Below, piece by piece: positions 52,178 to 63,800 of a stretch of 64,000 nt of DNA. The translations under genes were made by a program, and so were the position numbers. The notes beneath the pieces are model-generated. The model had not been told where the DNA came from. It was given only the letters and a program-made list of their open reading frames with translations, and did not search any database. Position 1 is the stretch's first letter; the number at the start of each line of letters is the position of its first letter. The stretch is from positions 15,582,835-15,646,834 of the forward strand of contig NC_134018.1 in assembly GCF_040712315.1 (NCBI RefSeq), read 5' to 3'. Source of the DNA: Castanea sativa. Its lineage: Eukaryota; Streptophyta; Magnoliopsida; Fagales; Fagaceae.

Positions 52178-53690
52178 AGAAAGAGACTAACGTTAAAAAA
52201 ATAAAGAGACTCACGTTGATAATCATGGGTTTGATTTTTGGGTTGAAATTTCTATTAATTATTATTTTTTATTTATATGGCAAATAAAACATCTTTATTT
52301 TTTTGGAGAAAAATAAAAAATGCAATATATATCTTCCAGCCTAGGGAACAATAAATTTTTATTTGGTATGTTAGACTCACGTTGATAATCATAGGTTTGG
52401 TTTTTGGATTGAAATTTCTACTAATTATTTTTTTATTTTGTACATGGCAGATAAAGTATCTCTATTTTTTTGGAGAAAAATCAAAGATCCAACCTATGTC
52501 TTCTAGCCTAGGGAACGATACATTTTGATTTGGTATGTTATATATAAATTTGTTGAATTTGGTTTGGTTCTAAAGTAGAATTTGAGAATTCTATAAATTT
52601 TGAAGTTTTAAGTCTTGAGGTTTTTGGTATTTGCTTCTCAGTAAGTTGATCTCAATTCTTCACCTTAAATAGTTTTTATTTAGGCTCATGTGATTTTTTG
52701 TTTTCTTATTAAAAGCTATATTTTTGGTTGATTAATTATTTGTTTGGATTAATTCCAATTAGTTTTTTTTTTCAGAATGTCTATTTACTCATTGTTGAAT
52801 TTTTTTTTATCAAAGTCAATAAAAGTTGGGTTTACATACTGTAGTGCGCCAAGTAGTTTTACCAAATTGCAGAAATTCTTTTAGATTTTTTAAAAAATAA
52901 ATATAATTTTTTTTGTTCTTATCTTCTTTTCCTATAACTTCTAAGTTGATAAAAATATTAATTTAATTACAATCCAAACTCTTCAGCTAATCCATTTTTT
53001 ATTTAAATTATATTATCACATGTGAAAAAAAAAAAAACATAGTACATGTAAAATTAAGAATAAAAAATCTGCAACAATCTTCATCTAAAATTTTATATTT
53101 ATTTAAATTATATTACTACGTGAAAAAAAAAAGCATAGTACACAAAAAAAAAAAAACCGTATTCAATCTATATGACATTTTTTTTTTTATAGATAATTAC
53201 TTCTAATTTTTTTTTCATTCAATCTATATGACATTTTTTTTTTGGATAAACATACATCCTAAATTAATTCTTCTTCTCTTATAATTCCTAAAATGATTAG
53301 AAATCTAATTACAATCCAAACTCTTCATCTAATCCTTTTTTTATTTAAATTATATTATCACGTGAAAAAAAAAACATAGTACACGTAAAAATAAGAATAA
53401 AAAATCTGCAACAACCTTCATCTAATTCTTTGTTTTTATTTAAATTGTATTACTAAGTGCAAAAAAAAAAAAACATAGTACACGAATAAAAAAAAAGCCA
53501 ACGTATTCAACTACATATTCAACGTATTCAATCTATATGACATTTTTGTTTTTTTTTTAGATAATTACTTCTAATTTTTTTCATTCAATCTATATGACAT
53601 TTGTTTTGTTGATAAACATACATCCTAAATTAATTCTTCTTCTCTTATAATTCCTAGAATGATTAGAAATCTAATTTCCTCACAATTGAA

Positions 53691-53786
<96 letters not shown>

Positions 53787-54020
53787 TTTCGTGTATTCTT
53801 ATATATTTTTAGGCCTAACTTCTTCTTCTTCTTCTTTTCTCTCCCCGTTATCAATAATTCTCATTCTCTTAAAATTTTTATGTTGTTTAGAAATCTAACT
53901 CTCCTTTGTTTTTTTTTTTTTTCTTATTACTTAGGCAATTTGATGTTTTTGAAATCCATAGTAGAAGTCCTGATCAAACCTATCATCCAAACTATTATAG
54001 GTATGTATTTCTCTACTTTG

Positions 54021-54056
<36 letters not shown>

Positions 54057-54226
54057 TTTTTTTTTTAAAGTTTTGCTTATGAGTTATAAATGCAATTTTA
54101 AATCCATGAAATCCATTATATAAACCTCTATAAATATATATGCTTTATCTATTAATTATTTAAGAATTATCAAATTTTGTATTCTTTCCTACAACAAGGG
54201 TTCCATTTGTATTTGTGTTATGTTTA
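51871..54226. repeat. AT-rich DNA with several tandem repeats and microsatellites
   Basis: 51900-52090 repeats the unit seen in the Helitron at 49660. 52211-52378 and 52379-52545 are direct repeats (tcacgttgataatcat, tagcctagggaac). 52985-53660 contains repeated blocks (aaattatattatcacgtg, cattcaatctatatgacat). 53694-53782 is (CT)n(TA)n, and 54027-54052 is (GT)n. Poly-A at 52141-52174. No gene seen. Confidence 0.72.
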
Positions 54227-55060
54227 TGTAAGGACACAATTTGAGCCCGAACTTACGGATGGGAGGGGATGGGCCTGAAAAGCCTTTTACAATAAAATTT
54301 GTAGAGAGTGGGCTTCAAATCTAGGTTCTAATGATGTTAGATAACAAAAATAATGGATTTTGATCACAATGATACAGGACAAGGAACTGTTTACAAGAAA
54401 GAATCCTCTCCTCGGACACCAGCCGATGATGATTTCTATTATTTTTACTCAAGATAGGATACAATTATGGATAGTGAGGTATACAATGTTTTTCCTCTGT
54501 TTCTTTCGCCCTCTTTTGCTAAAAGTCCCTTCTTTCTTTTTATATCCCCTCCTTCTTCTCCTCTTCATCCTTCACGTCAGGTTTAGATTTCTGGTTTTAG
54601 ATACTTGTCCAACCCACCTTCCTAAAGTCTTTGGAGACAAGAGCCAAGTTAAACTTTGATGTTCAGGTCTCGATTCCCCATTAATGCGGCCAGAATAGCA
54701 GTTGCAGAGCATTCAATGTGGGGGCGGTGGTAATAGCTTTATCTTAGATATTCCACCGTCTTTCTTCTTATCCTCCACATTTACCATGTTTATCCTTACC
54801 TATAGGGTTTTCTAGAACATGGCTTGTGGATGTTAACCAGCCATTCTCCTATCTCGGCTATGTATAGCCGAGGACATAATCTTTCTCGGACTCACTCTTG
54901 GACATACTTGCTTCAGACATTATCTATTTTTTATTTAGTATTGCTTTAAGAGTTAACATTCATACATCCTCGGAACATTCAGTATCTTCGGATTGGGCTT
55001 TTAACCCAAAGAATACTTTTGGGCCACCCCACACATATTCCCGGGCCCAATGACCCTATA
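54227..55060 (+). mobile_element. Possible solo LTR (834 bp)
   Basis: Flanked by gttta at 54222-54226 and 55061-55065. Starts TGTAAGGACAC and ends CCCTATA, so the usual TG..CA terminus would need a C-to-T change. The interior is less AT-rich than its surroundings, with cctcgga and tagccgagga motifs and a possible TATA (cctatagggtt). No internal coding sequence. Confidence 0.5.
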
Positions 55061-55216
55061 GTTTATATGTGCATTATTATAATAAATTAATTTTCTTGAG
55101 TAGTAGAATTTTTATTATTTAGAAGAAGAATAATTGAACAAAATCATGATGTTTTAAAGATTTAGATTTCGGCTTCAAACCTCAACAAATTAGACTAACA
55201 TTAACTCCACAAATTA

Positions 55217-55381
55217 CCACCGCACACCCTTGGTACGTTGGTCACTCTACAAGTATAAGTGCTTGTGGGGTGTGGGGGGCAAGGGTCGGGGTTCAAGTCT
55301 CCAGGAGGGAGCTTCACACACATATACACTTAGATTAAGCTAGAGTAGAAATTCTATCTTGTATCAAAAAAAAAAAAAAAA
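55217..55381 (+). mobile_element. tRNA-derived SINE, family A, copy 2
   Basis: Exact 11-bp flanking repeat tccacaaatta (55206-55216 and 55382-55392). B-box-like ggggttcaagtctcc, 3' end ttctatcttgtatc followed by a 16-base A tail. The cleanest of the three family A copies. Confidence 0.9.
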
Positions 55382-55392
55382 TCCACAAATTA

Positions 55393-56650
55393 GACTAACA
55401 TTACATTTTTGTTCTCATTAAATTTGGTTAGACATTATTTTTTTCAATCATTAAATTTCTATTATTATGATTTTTTAGACAAATATATTATTTTATTTAT
55501 CTTCATCAATCGTGCTTAGAAACTTGAAAAGGTTCAAGTTTACGAATTCACTTTTTATTTCCCTTGAATTAAGAGAGTTTGAGTTTAATTTTGTATTGGT
55601 TTTACTTTTTAATGACACTCTTATGAAGATAGTTTTCTTGAGATTAAACTCTATTAGCTAAAATTTAACAGTATAAAATTCTATTTCCATTAGTATTCAA
55701 TTTCAACTAAATCCAGTAAGTTTACAACTTTTAAACTATTATTACTACATTAATTTTTGGATAGATACAAATGCTTAATTGTTGATATCAACTTTTTTTC
55801 CTCTTCATCACTATATGAATTATCTACAATTTTTATTTTGTCAATATACGTTTTTCTGTCATCAATTTTAATTTAAGTGTTAATTTATCTACTTTTAAAA
55901 TTTTCAGTCCACACACTTGAAAAAGTTTAAGTTTTACAAATTTTTTTTTTTTTTTTCGTGAGTTAAGAGTTTTAGTTTAGTATTTATTTTACTTTTTAAT
56001 GACACTCTTATGAAGAGTTTGTTTGTCAATTTGATTATAAAGCATGTGAAGATCTCATATATAATCATCTCAAGCAACTTATTATTTCTTTATTTACATT
56101 ATGCATTAGGAAAACTAAAATAATGCTCATAAGCCTCAAATTCCATGTTTTATCTCCTCAAAATGACCATTCCTTTTAAAAATTTTCCTTCCAAAATTAA
56201 AGTCTTTTGGCAATAGGTTATACTACTAAATGCATAAAGATAACTAATTGTCATTAATTATTAATATAGTGACAATAGATAGTTAATGTAGATCAAACTC
56301 TTTTACCAATAATTTACTATGAATAACAATCTATTTTCTAAACTATAAGAAATTAAAAATTCTACTTCATCTAAAATTCTATTAGCAAAAGTTTCAAGTA
56401 TATAATTTAAAATAAATTTAATCTTTATTTTGATTATATATCATTATTTTATGTTTTAATATGTAAAATTTATATATTACACACTGTGCTCATAAAAGTG
56501 ACTCAAATGTATGTATTAATTATATGTCGTAACATTAATATATTTTATAATGTGACTAACTAATTATTAATATAGTTTTGAATCTTTTAATTTATCTACT
56601 TAAAAAATATCTTTTTAAGTAAATCGTGCAACGCACGGGCCTTTAACTAG
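55393..56650 (+). other. AT-rich DNA ending in a Helitron 3' terminus
   Basis: A block at 55500-55640 is repeated at 55890-56015 (tttttaatgacactcttatg). 56624-56650 reads as a Helitron 3' end: hairpin cgtgc-aac-gcacg, then CTAG|T. The 5' end of this element was not located. Confidence 0.6.
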
Positions 56651-57719
56651 TATATATATATAAAAGCAGAGACCTCATGTGAGAAAGTATGAGATTCTGC
56701 CAAGTAGCACATTGTATAACATTTTTTTTTTTTCAATTTAGGCTTCCACCTCATCTAAATTTAGCAATTATGTCAAACTATTAAGTAATGACAAATGCAT
56801 TTATTTCAATGGATTAATGAAAATCATAAAATTGGAAGAATTTGTATAAAAATTATAAGATTCAAAGAATTTGTATAAATTTATAACTTTATATGCTTTG
56901 AATAGATACAGATGGATCTAAAAAGTCATGGGAAATATAAGAATTAAGAAAACTTTCCAATTTTCTACATAAGACTAACTTCAATGTAGAATTTCAAGAG
57001 TCGGATTCAATGAATTGGGTAAATATTATTTGTCTCCACATTGATCTAATATAAATCCCCATTTCCATTAGACTTAAAAATTAAACTTCCTCTATCATCT
57101 TTGCTAAAAAAAAAAAAACTTCCATAATTTTTCTCACAATATCTTTGTTTTTCTTTCTGAGAGGTATGTTAACTTTCAAAATAGTATGTTTGTCTTAAAT
57201 ATTTTGTTTAGATTTTATATATATGTTTTTACTTATGTAGCATTGTAATTTATTTAGGCTTATCTTTTCATTTTATGTGCCAATTTATATTTTTGGTTTT
57301 TCGTATGATGCATATACTTGGTAAGGATAGTTTTTGGCTGCTCTCAGTTCAATTAAAATTTAGAAGCTAAATTGTGATATTATTGCATCACTATAGCATT
57401 TTTTTTTTGGTTGTATCATGAAATTTTAGAAGTTTTTATAGCTAATTTGATATATAAAACATAAATTATACCAGAAAGACACCTAGGAACCAACAAGTTT
57501 GTAGGTGACAATGTGAAATGTGATCTAGTGACATTTCTTGATTGCATAAATTAGAGAAATTTTCCCTCCAATGTATTTAGTTTGAATTTAGTTTTAGTAG
57601 AAAATTTTCATAGATTAAGTGTGACTAACAATAATAGTATTCATGAAATCAATGAGTCATAAATAATTTCTTACAAGATTTATCAAAATGTACTGTGCAT
57701 CGCACGGAATATCGGCTAG
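56651..57719 (+). mobile_element. Helitron-like element (about 1.07 kb), abutting another Helitron end
   Basis: Starts tatatatataaaagcagagacc, a Helitron-like 5' sequence, immediately after the CTAGT terminus of the preceding element. Ends with hairpin gtgc-atc-gcac and CTAG|T at about 57715-57719. No Rep/helicase coding sequence, so non-autonomous. Boundaries rest on terminal motifs alone. Confidence 0.62.
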
Positions 57720-57986
57720 TTAAACTAATTGTGTGATAAAAAGTTGAAAGCAGTAGAATTGTAGCCAAACTAATTAAAGCTAATTCTGTCTTCTTTCTTG
57801 CTTTCAAGGCCTATTTATGGATGATATATAGGTCCGGCTATATTGTTGGTTTAGAATCTATAAAGGAGGACCGGATTAGGGGTCACATTAGAGCTGAGAT
57901 TGAACGCATTAGGCCAGTAATGATTCAAAGCTTGTGTTTGTAGATTGACCGGAATTTTTTTTTTTTTTAAAAAAAGTCGTTTTTAT

Positions 57987-57989
57987 TTA

Positions 57990-58065
<76 letters not shown>

Positions 58066-58066
58066 T
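57987..58066. repeat. (AAT)n/(ATT)n palindromic microsatellite
   Basis: About 15 AAT units switch directly into about 12 ATT units, giving a self-complementary tract of nearly 80 bp. Confidence 0.92.
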
Positions 58067-58107
58067 CATTTTCAAATAATAATATAATATTTCAAAAAAT
58101 ACAAAAA

Positions 58108-58389
58108 ACTAGCCTCTAAGCACACGTGAGCGCGTGTTTAGAAGTTCTTTTATTTTTTGGGTGAGAGTTAGTTTAGAACATTTATTATAATTTGGAATTA
58201 CTATATTTTCTAATCACAAAAAAAAAACTTAGAGGTGTGATGAGTATTATGTGTAGTGAAATAATTTTTTATCACATTACTAGTTTTTTTGTGATTGAAA
58301 AATGTAGTAATCTCAAATTATAATAAATGCTCTAAATTAACTCTAACCAATAAAATAGAAAAGCCTTTGAGCACACATCAGACGCTAGT
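58108..58389. mobile_element. Foldback MITE (282 bp)
   Basis: Both ends read actagc-tct inward. The arms are complementary over about 120 bp (gtttagaacatttattataa on the left against ttataataaatgctctaaa on the right). No target duplication was identified and no protein is encoded. Confidence 0.7.
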
Positions 58390-58560
58390 AATAATAGAAT
58401 AGCCTCTGTAGGTTCTCAGTGAGGTGGGAGGGTTTTCCTCTCTACTCCCTGTAGCATAGTTGTCCCTTCTTGTGAGGGTAGTGCCATTCCCTCTAGTAAT
58501 CTATATTACTAGGAGGGCTTATTGTTTGTGGAGTGTAGTGGGAGACATCTCTGGAGAGTT

Positions 58561-60863
58561 ATGGAGGAGCTTGCTATGAGATGGAAGAAATTGTCTCTGT
58601 CTGAAGCAGAAGGCAAGAAGTGTGATCTTTCAAAGGACAAGCAGTCACAAGAGCATGTCCTTGCCGCAAAGTTTTTTACTCGGAGAATGGTCAACGTTGA
58701 GGCAGTAGCTAGAACGTTTAGACTGATATGGCGGACAAAACGAAATTTTAAGGTTAGCATGGCAAGTGAAAACATCTTGCTAATCACATTTGAGTTGGAG
58801 ATTGATGTGGAAAAAGTTCTTCAAGGTGAACCATGGGTGTTTGATAGACACTTAGTGGTGCTACAACAGTACGATGGCTCCCTCCCAGTTCAAGAACTCA
58901 GCTTTGATAGGACGTCATTCTGGGTTCAAATACACAATCTACCCTTCACTTTGTTGACGGTGGAGGCCGCGATTAGTCTTGGAGAAACGTTGGGGGTTGT
59001 CTCAAAACCAAGGGACACTTCAAAGATGAAGGGAGGGAATTTCATGAGAGTCCGGGTTGCCGTGGATGTGTTGAAACCACTTTGCAGAGACAGAGTGATC
59101 ACATGGGATGGATGAGAAGGGTGGGTTGCGTTCTATGAAGCACGGGTGCGGCGTTTGGGCCGCCGCACCCGCGTCGGACGCGGCTGGATGCGGCGACGCG
59201 CAGGCGACGCCGCTGCCTGCGCGTCCGGCAATAAAAAATCATTTTTTTCGGCGCGATTCGCGCCGATACGGCGCCGATTCGGGCCGACGCGCGCGAAACC
59301 GGGCCGATTCGCGCCTATTCGACCCGAATCGGTTTGTATCGGGTGAAATCGGTCCGGCCGAAATCGGCCGATACCGGCGAAATCGGCCGAAATCTGCCGG
59401 TACCGGCCGAAATTCAAAAAAAAAAAAACAAAAACAACAACAACAGGTGCGTATGGCTGGAAAAAAAAAAAAAAAAAAAAGGTGCAAATGCACCGTTTGG
59501 AAAAAAACCAAGACCCAACCCTCTCCCTCTTCATTTTTCTTGAGCCTCTCTACCTTCACTCTTCAGCTAGGCTCTCTCCTATTCTCTGTATTCTAGTTAT
59601 TATTTACCATTACTCTTAAATTTGGTATATATTTATATAATGTGAAAAAAGTATGTTTAGCAATATATTAAAGATATAAATAAAAATATTTTTAATAATT
59701 TTTTAATCGCCGCACCCCGCCGCACCCGCACCCTACTTTTTCAAAAATTGCCGAGTCCCGCACCCGCTCCCGCACCCGCACCCGAATCCTGAAACGCACC
59801 CGTGCTTCATAGGTTGCGTTCATGTACGAGCGCCTGCCAAAGATATGCTATTGGTGTGGCCACCTCTCGCACGACAATAAGGATTGCATTGTATGGCTTA
59901 GCAGCAAAGGCGAACTGTCTGGAGCGGAGCAGCAGTTCGGGCCTTGGCTCAGAGCGGCGCAGTTTAATCCGGCGAGGAAAACTCGAGTTGAAGTACAAGG
60001 CTACGACGACATGGGCACCCATCGGACTACTCCAGGTCCGGAAGAAAATCGTCAGATGCATCAAGGAAAAACAAACACTGCTTCAATGTCGTCTGGACTA
60101 GTTCCTATTGTTTCTGGTGTAACACATATGGGAGTTTCAATCATGACGGCACCGATGATGGTAGGGAACAGCGGCGATACAAGGAAGCATGATGAGCACG
60201 TGCTTGGCAGAAACACAGCTGGCCCACAAGAGTAGATCCTGGATTTTGAGGCAATGATTAAGGATATTGATGATGCAATCAATATGGAGTCCGTTTTTTC
60301 GATTTCAAACACTCACAATCTGGATTCTTCGCAGCTTTTGGCTGGCAATGATCAGCACGTTGGGATTAACGGAGATACAACCGAAGATTTGGGAATTAAA
60401 GATGGTAACTTGGAAAAGGTGGAATCAGATTTGACTTCCCATTTAACTAAGTTTGGATCCTACCGATGTGAAATTTGAAATGGACTGGGCTGAAAAACAC
60501 ATGGAAGGGAAACAAAGTAAGAGTGGGCCCAAAATGGGTGGTGGAAAAAGTAAAAGTAAATTAAAAACTTCAAATGGGTCGGTAGAAGAAGTTGAGGGAA
60601 TTTGCAAGGAGACAAACAAGTGCCCAACAAGGAGAGTTTGGACTCGGCTATGCACTGGACTCTCTAATTATGATGGGATGGACTATAGAGAAGTGGGAAA
60701 GGACCCAAAAAGAAAACAGGACAACGTTATAACTAGCCTATCTGAAGTTATGTGCATGGAAAAAAGCAAAAGGGTGGAGGACGAAACTAAAGGGCTAAGT
60801 ATACAAATGTCAACACAACTAGGATCGGCGGAGGTTGTTGAGCAACTTTGCCGGGTCCAATGA
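58561..60863 (+). pseudogene. LINE ORF1 (gag-like, DUF4283-type domain and zinc knuckle), interrupted
   Basis: Starts MEELAMRWKKLSLSEAEGKK and continues through a DUF4283-like region (VLQGEPWVFDRHLVVLQQYD, FWVQIHNLPFTLLT). A TGA at 59113 and the insertion at 59134-59811 break it. Beyond the insertion the same frame resumes as YERLPKICYWCGHLSHDNKD with a CX2CX4HX4C knuckle. A TAG at 60233 and a frame change near 60455-60478 follow. The last segment ends in TGA at 60861, overlapping the ORF2 ATG as ATGA. Confidence 0.9.
59134..59811. mobile_element. Mutator-like MITE (678 bp) in LINE ORF1
   Basis: Perfect 17-bp inverted termini tatgaagcacgggtgcg (59134-59150 and 59795-59811) and an exact 10-bp duplication ggttgcgttc (59124-59133 and 59812-59821). 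GC-rich repeats (cgccgcaccc, gccgataccggc) fill both subterminal regions; the core is AT-rich with poly-A runs. No transposase. Removing it with one duplication restores the LINE frame through VAFMYERLPK. Confidence 0.93.
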
Positions 60864-63800
60864 GTCTCATCAGCTGGAATTGCCGGGGGCTTGGGAACCT
60901 CCGGTCAGTTAAAGTCTTGGAAAAGGTAATCAGTAGAGAAGATCTCATTATCGTCTTCCTTATGGAGACAAAGTCTAACAGAGAGGGGATGGAAGTAGTT
61001 AAGGAGAAGTGTAATATGAAACATGATTTGATAGTGCCAAGTGAAGGAAAGAGTGGTGGACTGGCTTTGCTATGGAAGGAAGGGATCATTGTGGAAGTTC
61101 AGACGTATTCTCAGTCTCATATTGATGCATTTATTGATGGGGGGGGCAGATATAGGGTGGTGGCATTTTACAGGTTCTATGGTAACCTGGACATAACAAA
61201 AAGGCCCGAGTCTTGGGCAAAGTTACAACACTTAAAAAGAAGTTCAAATTTACCGTGGCTAACGATTGGTGATTTTAATGAAATTACAGGTGCATCGGAG
61301 AAGGAGGGGGGAAGTGACAGACCGAGATAGCAGATGAAGAGTTTCATTGAAACCATCAACTATTGTGGGCTACGGGATTTGGGTTTCTTTGGTCCAAAAT
61401 TCACGTGGTTGTATCAGCGTGCAGATGGTGTGCAGATTAAGGAACGGCTGGACAAAGCAATGGAAACTCCGGAGTGGCTCAACATTTTCCCTGAGGTGAA
61501 AGTTTTCCATCTTACCTCCTCGGTTTTGGACCACTCGCCTTTAGCCCTTTGTATGGTGCCAAACCAGAGAAGGAAGAAGACCAAGAAAATGTTCAAATTT
61601 GAAGTAATGTGGTTGAGGGATCAAAGCTGTGAAGTGGTGGTCCAAGAGGCTTGAGAGGAAGGAAAGTTAACAAGCTCGGGAAGTACATGGGTGAATTGCA
61701 TAGAGAGGTGTCGAAGCCGCTTGGAAGCATGGAACAAAACGGTGTTCGGGCATGTGGGGAAGAGGGTAGCTGATTTGCAAAGATGGCTTGAATGGCTTGA
61801 ACTCCAACCCACTTCTCTTGAGATAAACAACGACCTAAAGAGAACCCGTAGTGAACTTAACTGCTGGCTTGATAAAGAGGATGACATGTGGCGCCAAAGA
61901 TCCAGACTCAATTGGCTCCAATCCAGGGATAGAAACACAAGGTTTTTCCACGCAAAAGCTTCTGCAAGGCAAAAGAAAAACTTCATTGAAGGCATTTTAG
62001 ATGCAAATGAAGTATGGCAGGAGGAAGATAATAAGGTAGCGGAGGTGTTGGTAGCTTATTATGAGGAGATGTTTACTTCGTGTCAACCAACAGATTTTTC
62101 TGACCTACTCTAAGCAGTCCAGCCAAAGGTGACTTCTACAATGAACCAATGGTTGAACAGAGACTTCACAGAGACAAAGGTCAGAATGGCGTTAAAGCAG
62201 ATGTACCCACTGAAAGCACTGGGACCGGATGATATGCCTCCTCTTTTTTTTTCCAGAAGTTTTGGAATGTATATGGTGAGGTGGTCACAACAACGGTTTT
62301 GAATTTTCATAACCATGGTGTTTCTCCCCCTGATTTCAACAAAACTCACATTGTTCTAATCTCAAAAGTTAAAACACCCAAGATGGTAACGGAGTATAGA
62401 CCTATTAGTTTATGTAATGTAGTGTACAAAATTGCATCCAAGTCAATAGCTAATAGGCTCAAGAAAATCTTACCATCCATTATAAGTGATACTCAGAGTG
62501 CCTTTATGCATGGTAGACTTATTACTGATAATGTATTCATTGCTTTTGAAACCATGCACCATATTAGTCAGAAAAAAGGGGGTTAGGTTGGGGAAATGGT
62601 TTTGAAGTTAGACATGAGTAAGGCGTATGATAGGGTAGAATGGGGGTGTTTGAATAAAATTATGGAAAAATTGGGGTTTGATGAGAAATGGAGGAGTCTT
62701 ATTATGTAGTGTGTCTCTGCTCTACTGTCATATACTCTATAAAGATTAATGGTGTTTTGAGGGGTAATATTGTTCCATCTAGGGGTCTCCGTCAAGGGGA
62801 TCCTTTATCACCTTACCTTTTTCTCTTATGTGCAGAGGGCCTCTCATCTACGATAAAAGCCTCGGTGGTCAGTGGGCAATTATCTCACATTTTCTTTGCA
62901 GATAATAGTTTGATTTTCTGCAAGGCTTCCTTGGAAGAATGTGATGCCCTCCAACAAATTTTGAAAGTATATGAACAAGCTTCGGGCCAGCAGTTAAATC
63001 AGGCAAAAAGGTCTCTATTTTCAAGTAGGAACACCCCCCATGAAATCAAAGAGGAGATAAAACAAAGGTTTGGAGCTCAGATAATAAAGCAGCATGAGAA
63101 AAACTTAGGTTTGCCATCATTGGTGGGGAAGAATAAAAGAAGCACGTTCAATGAGATTAAGGAAAAGTTTCGTAAAAAGCTAGCAAGTTGGAAGGAAAAG
63201 ATGTTGTCCAAAGCTGGTAAAGAGGTGCTAATCAAGGCGGTGGCCCAAGCCATACCAACATACACTATGAGTTGCTTTAAATTACTGGATGCTTTATGCG
63301 AGGAACTGACAAACATGATCAGAAATTTCTAGTGGAGACAGAAGGAAAAGGAGAAGAAAATAGCTTGGTTAAGTTGGGAGAAAATGTGTGAGCTAGAACA
63401 TAATGGTGGTATGAGTTTCAAAAATCTTTAACAATTTAACTTTGCGCTCCTAGCTAAACAATGGTGGAGGCTTCAAACAAACCATAACTCTTTGCTGCAC
63501 CGGGTGCTCAAGGCAAAATACTTCCCGAAGTGTGATTTCATTGAGGCTTCTCTAGGAAATAACCCTTGTTTCTCCTGGCACAGTACAATGGCTGCTCAAA
63601 AATTGGTGAGGGAGGGTATGAGGTGGAGAGTGGGGAATGGGAGTGATATTCGTATTTGGGGGGACAAATGGCTTCCATCAGCATCCACCTTCAAAGTGGC
63701 TTCGCCTAGGCTGTTTCTGCACCAAGACACAAGAGTCAGTGAGCTGATTGACAATGCCACGGTAAGCTGGAAGTCTAGCATTTTGGATGTTCTTTTCCTT

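Noticed and set aside
57987..58066. CRISPR-like or functional array
   Set aside because: Plain AAT/ATT microsatellite; no spacers. No CRISPR, operon or bacterial features are expected or seen in this plant window.
59133..59596. Several long frames on both strands, Arg/Ala-rich
   Set aside because: They come from GC-rich transposon repeats without stops; no conserved protein.
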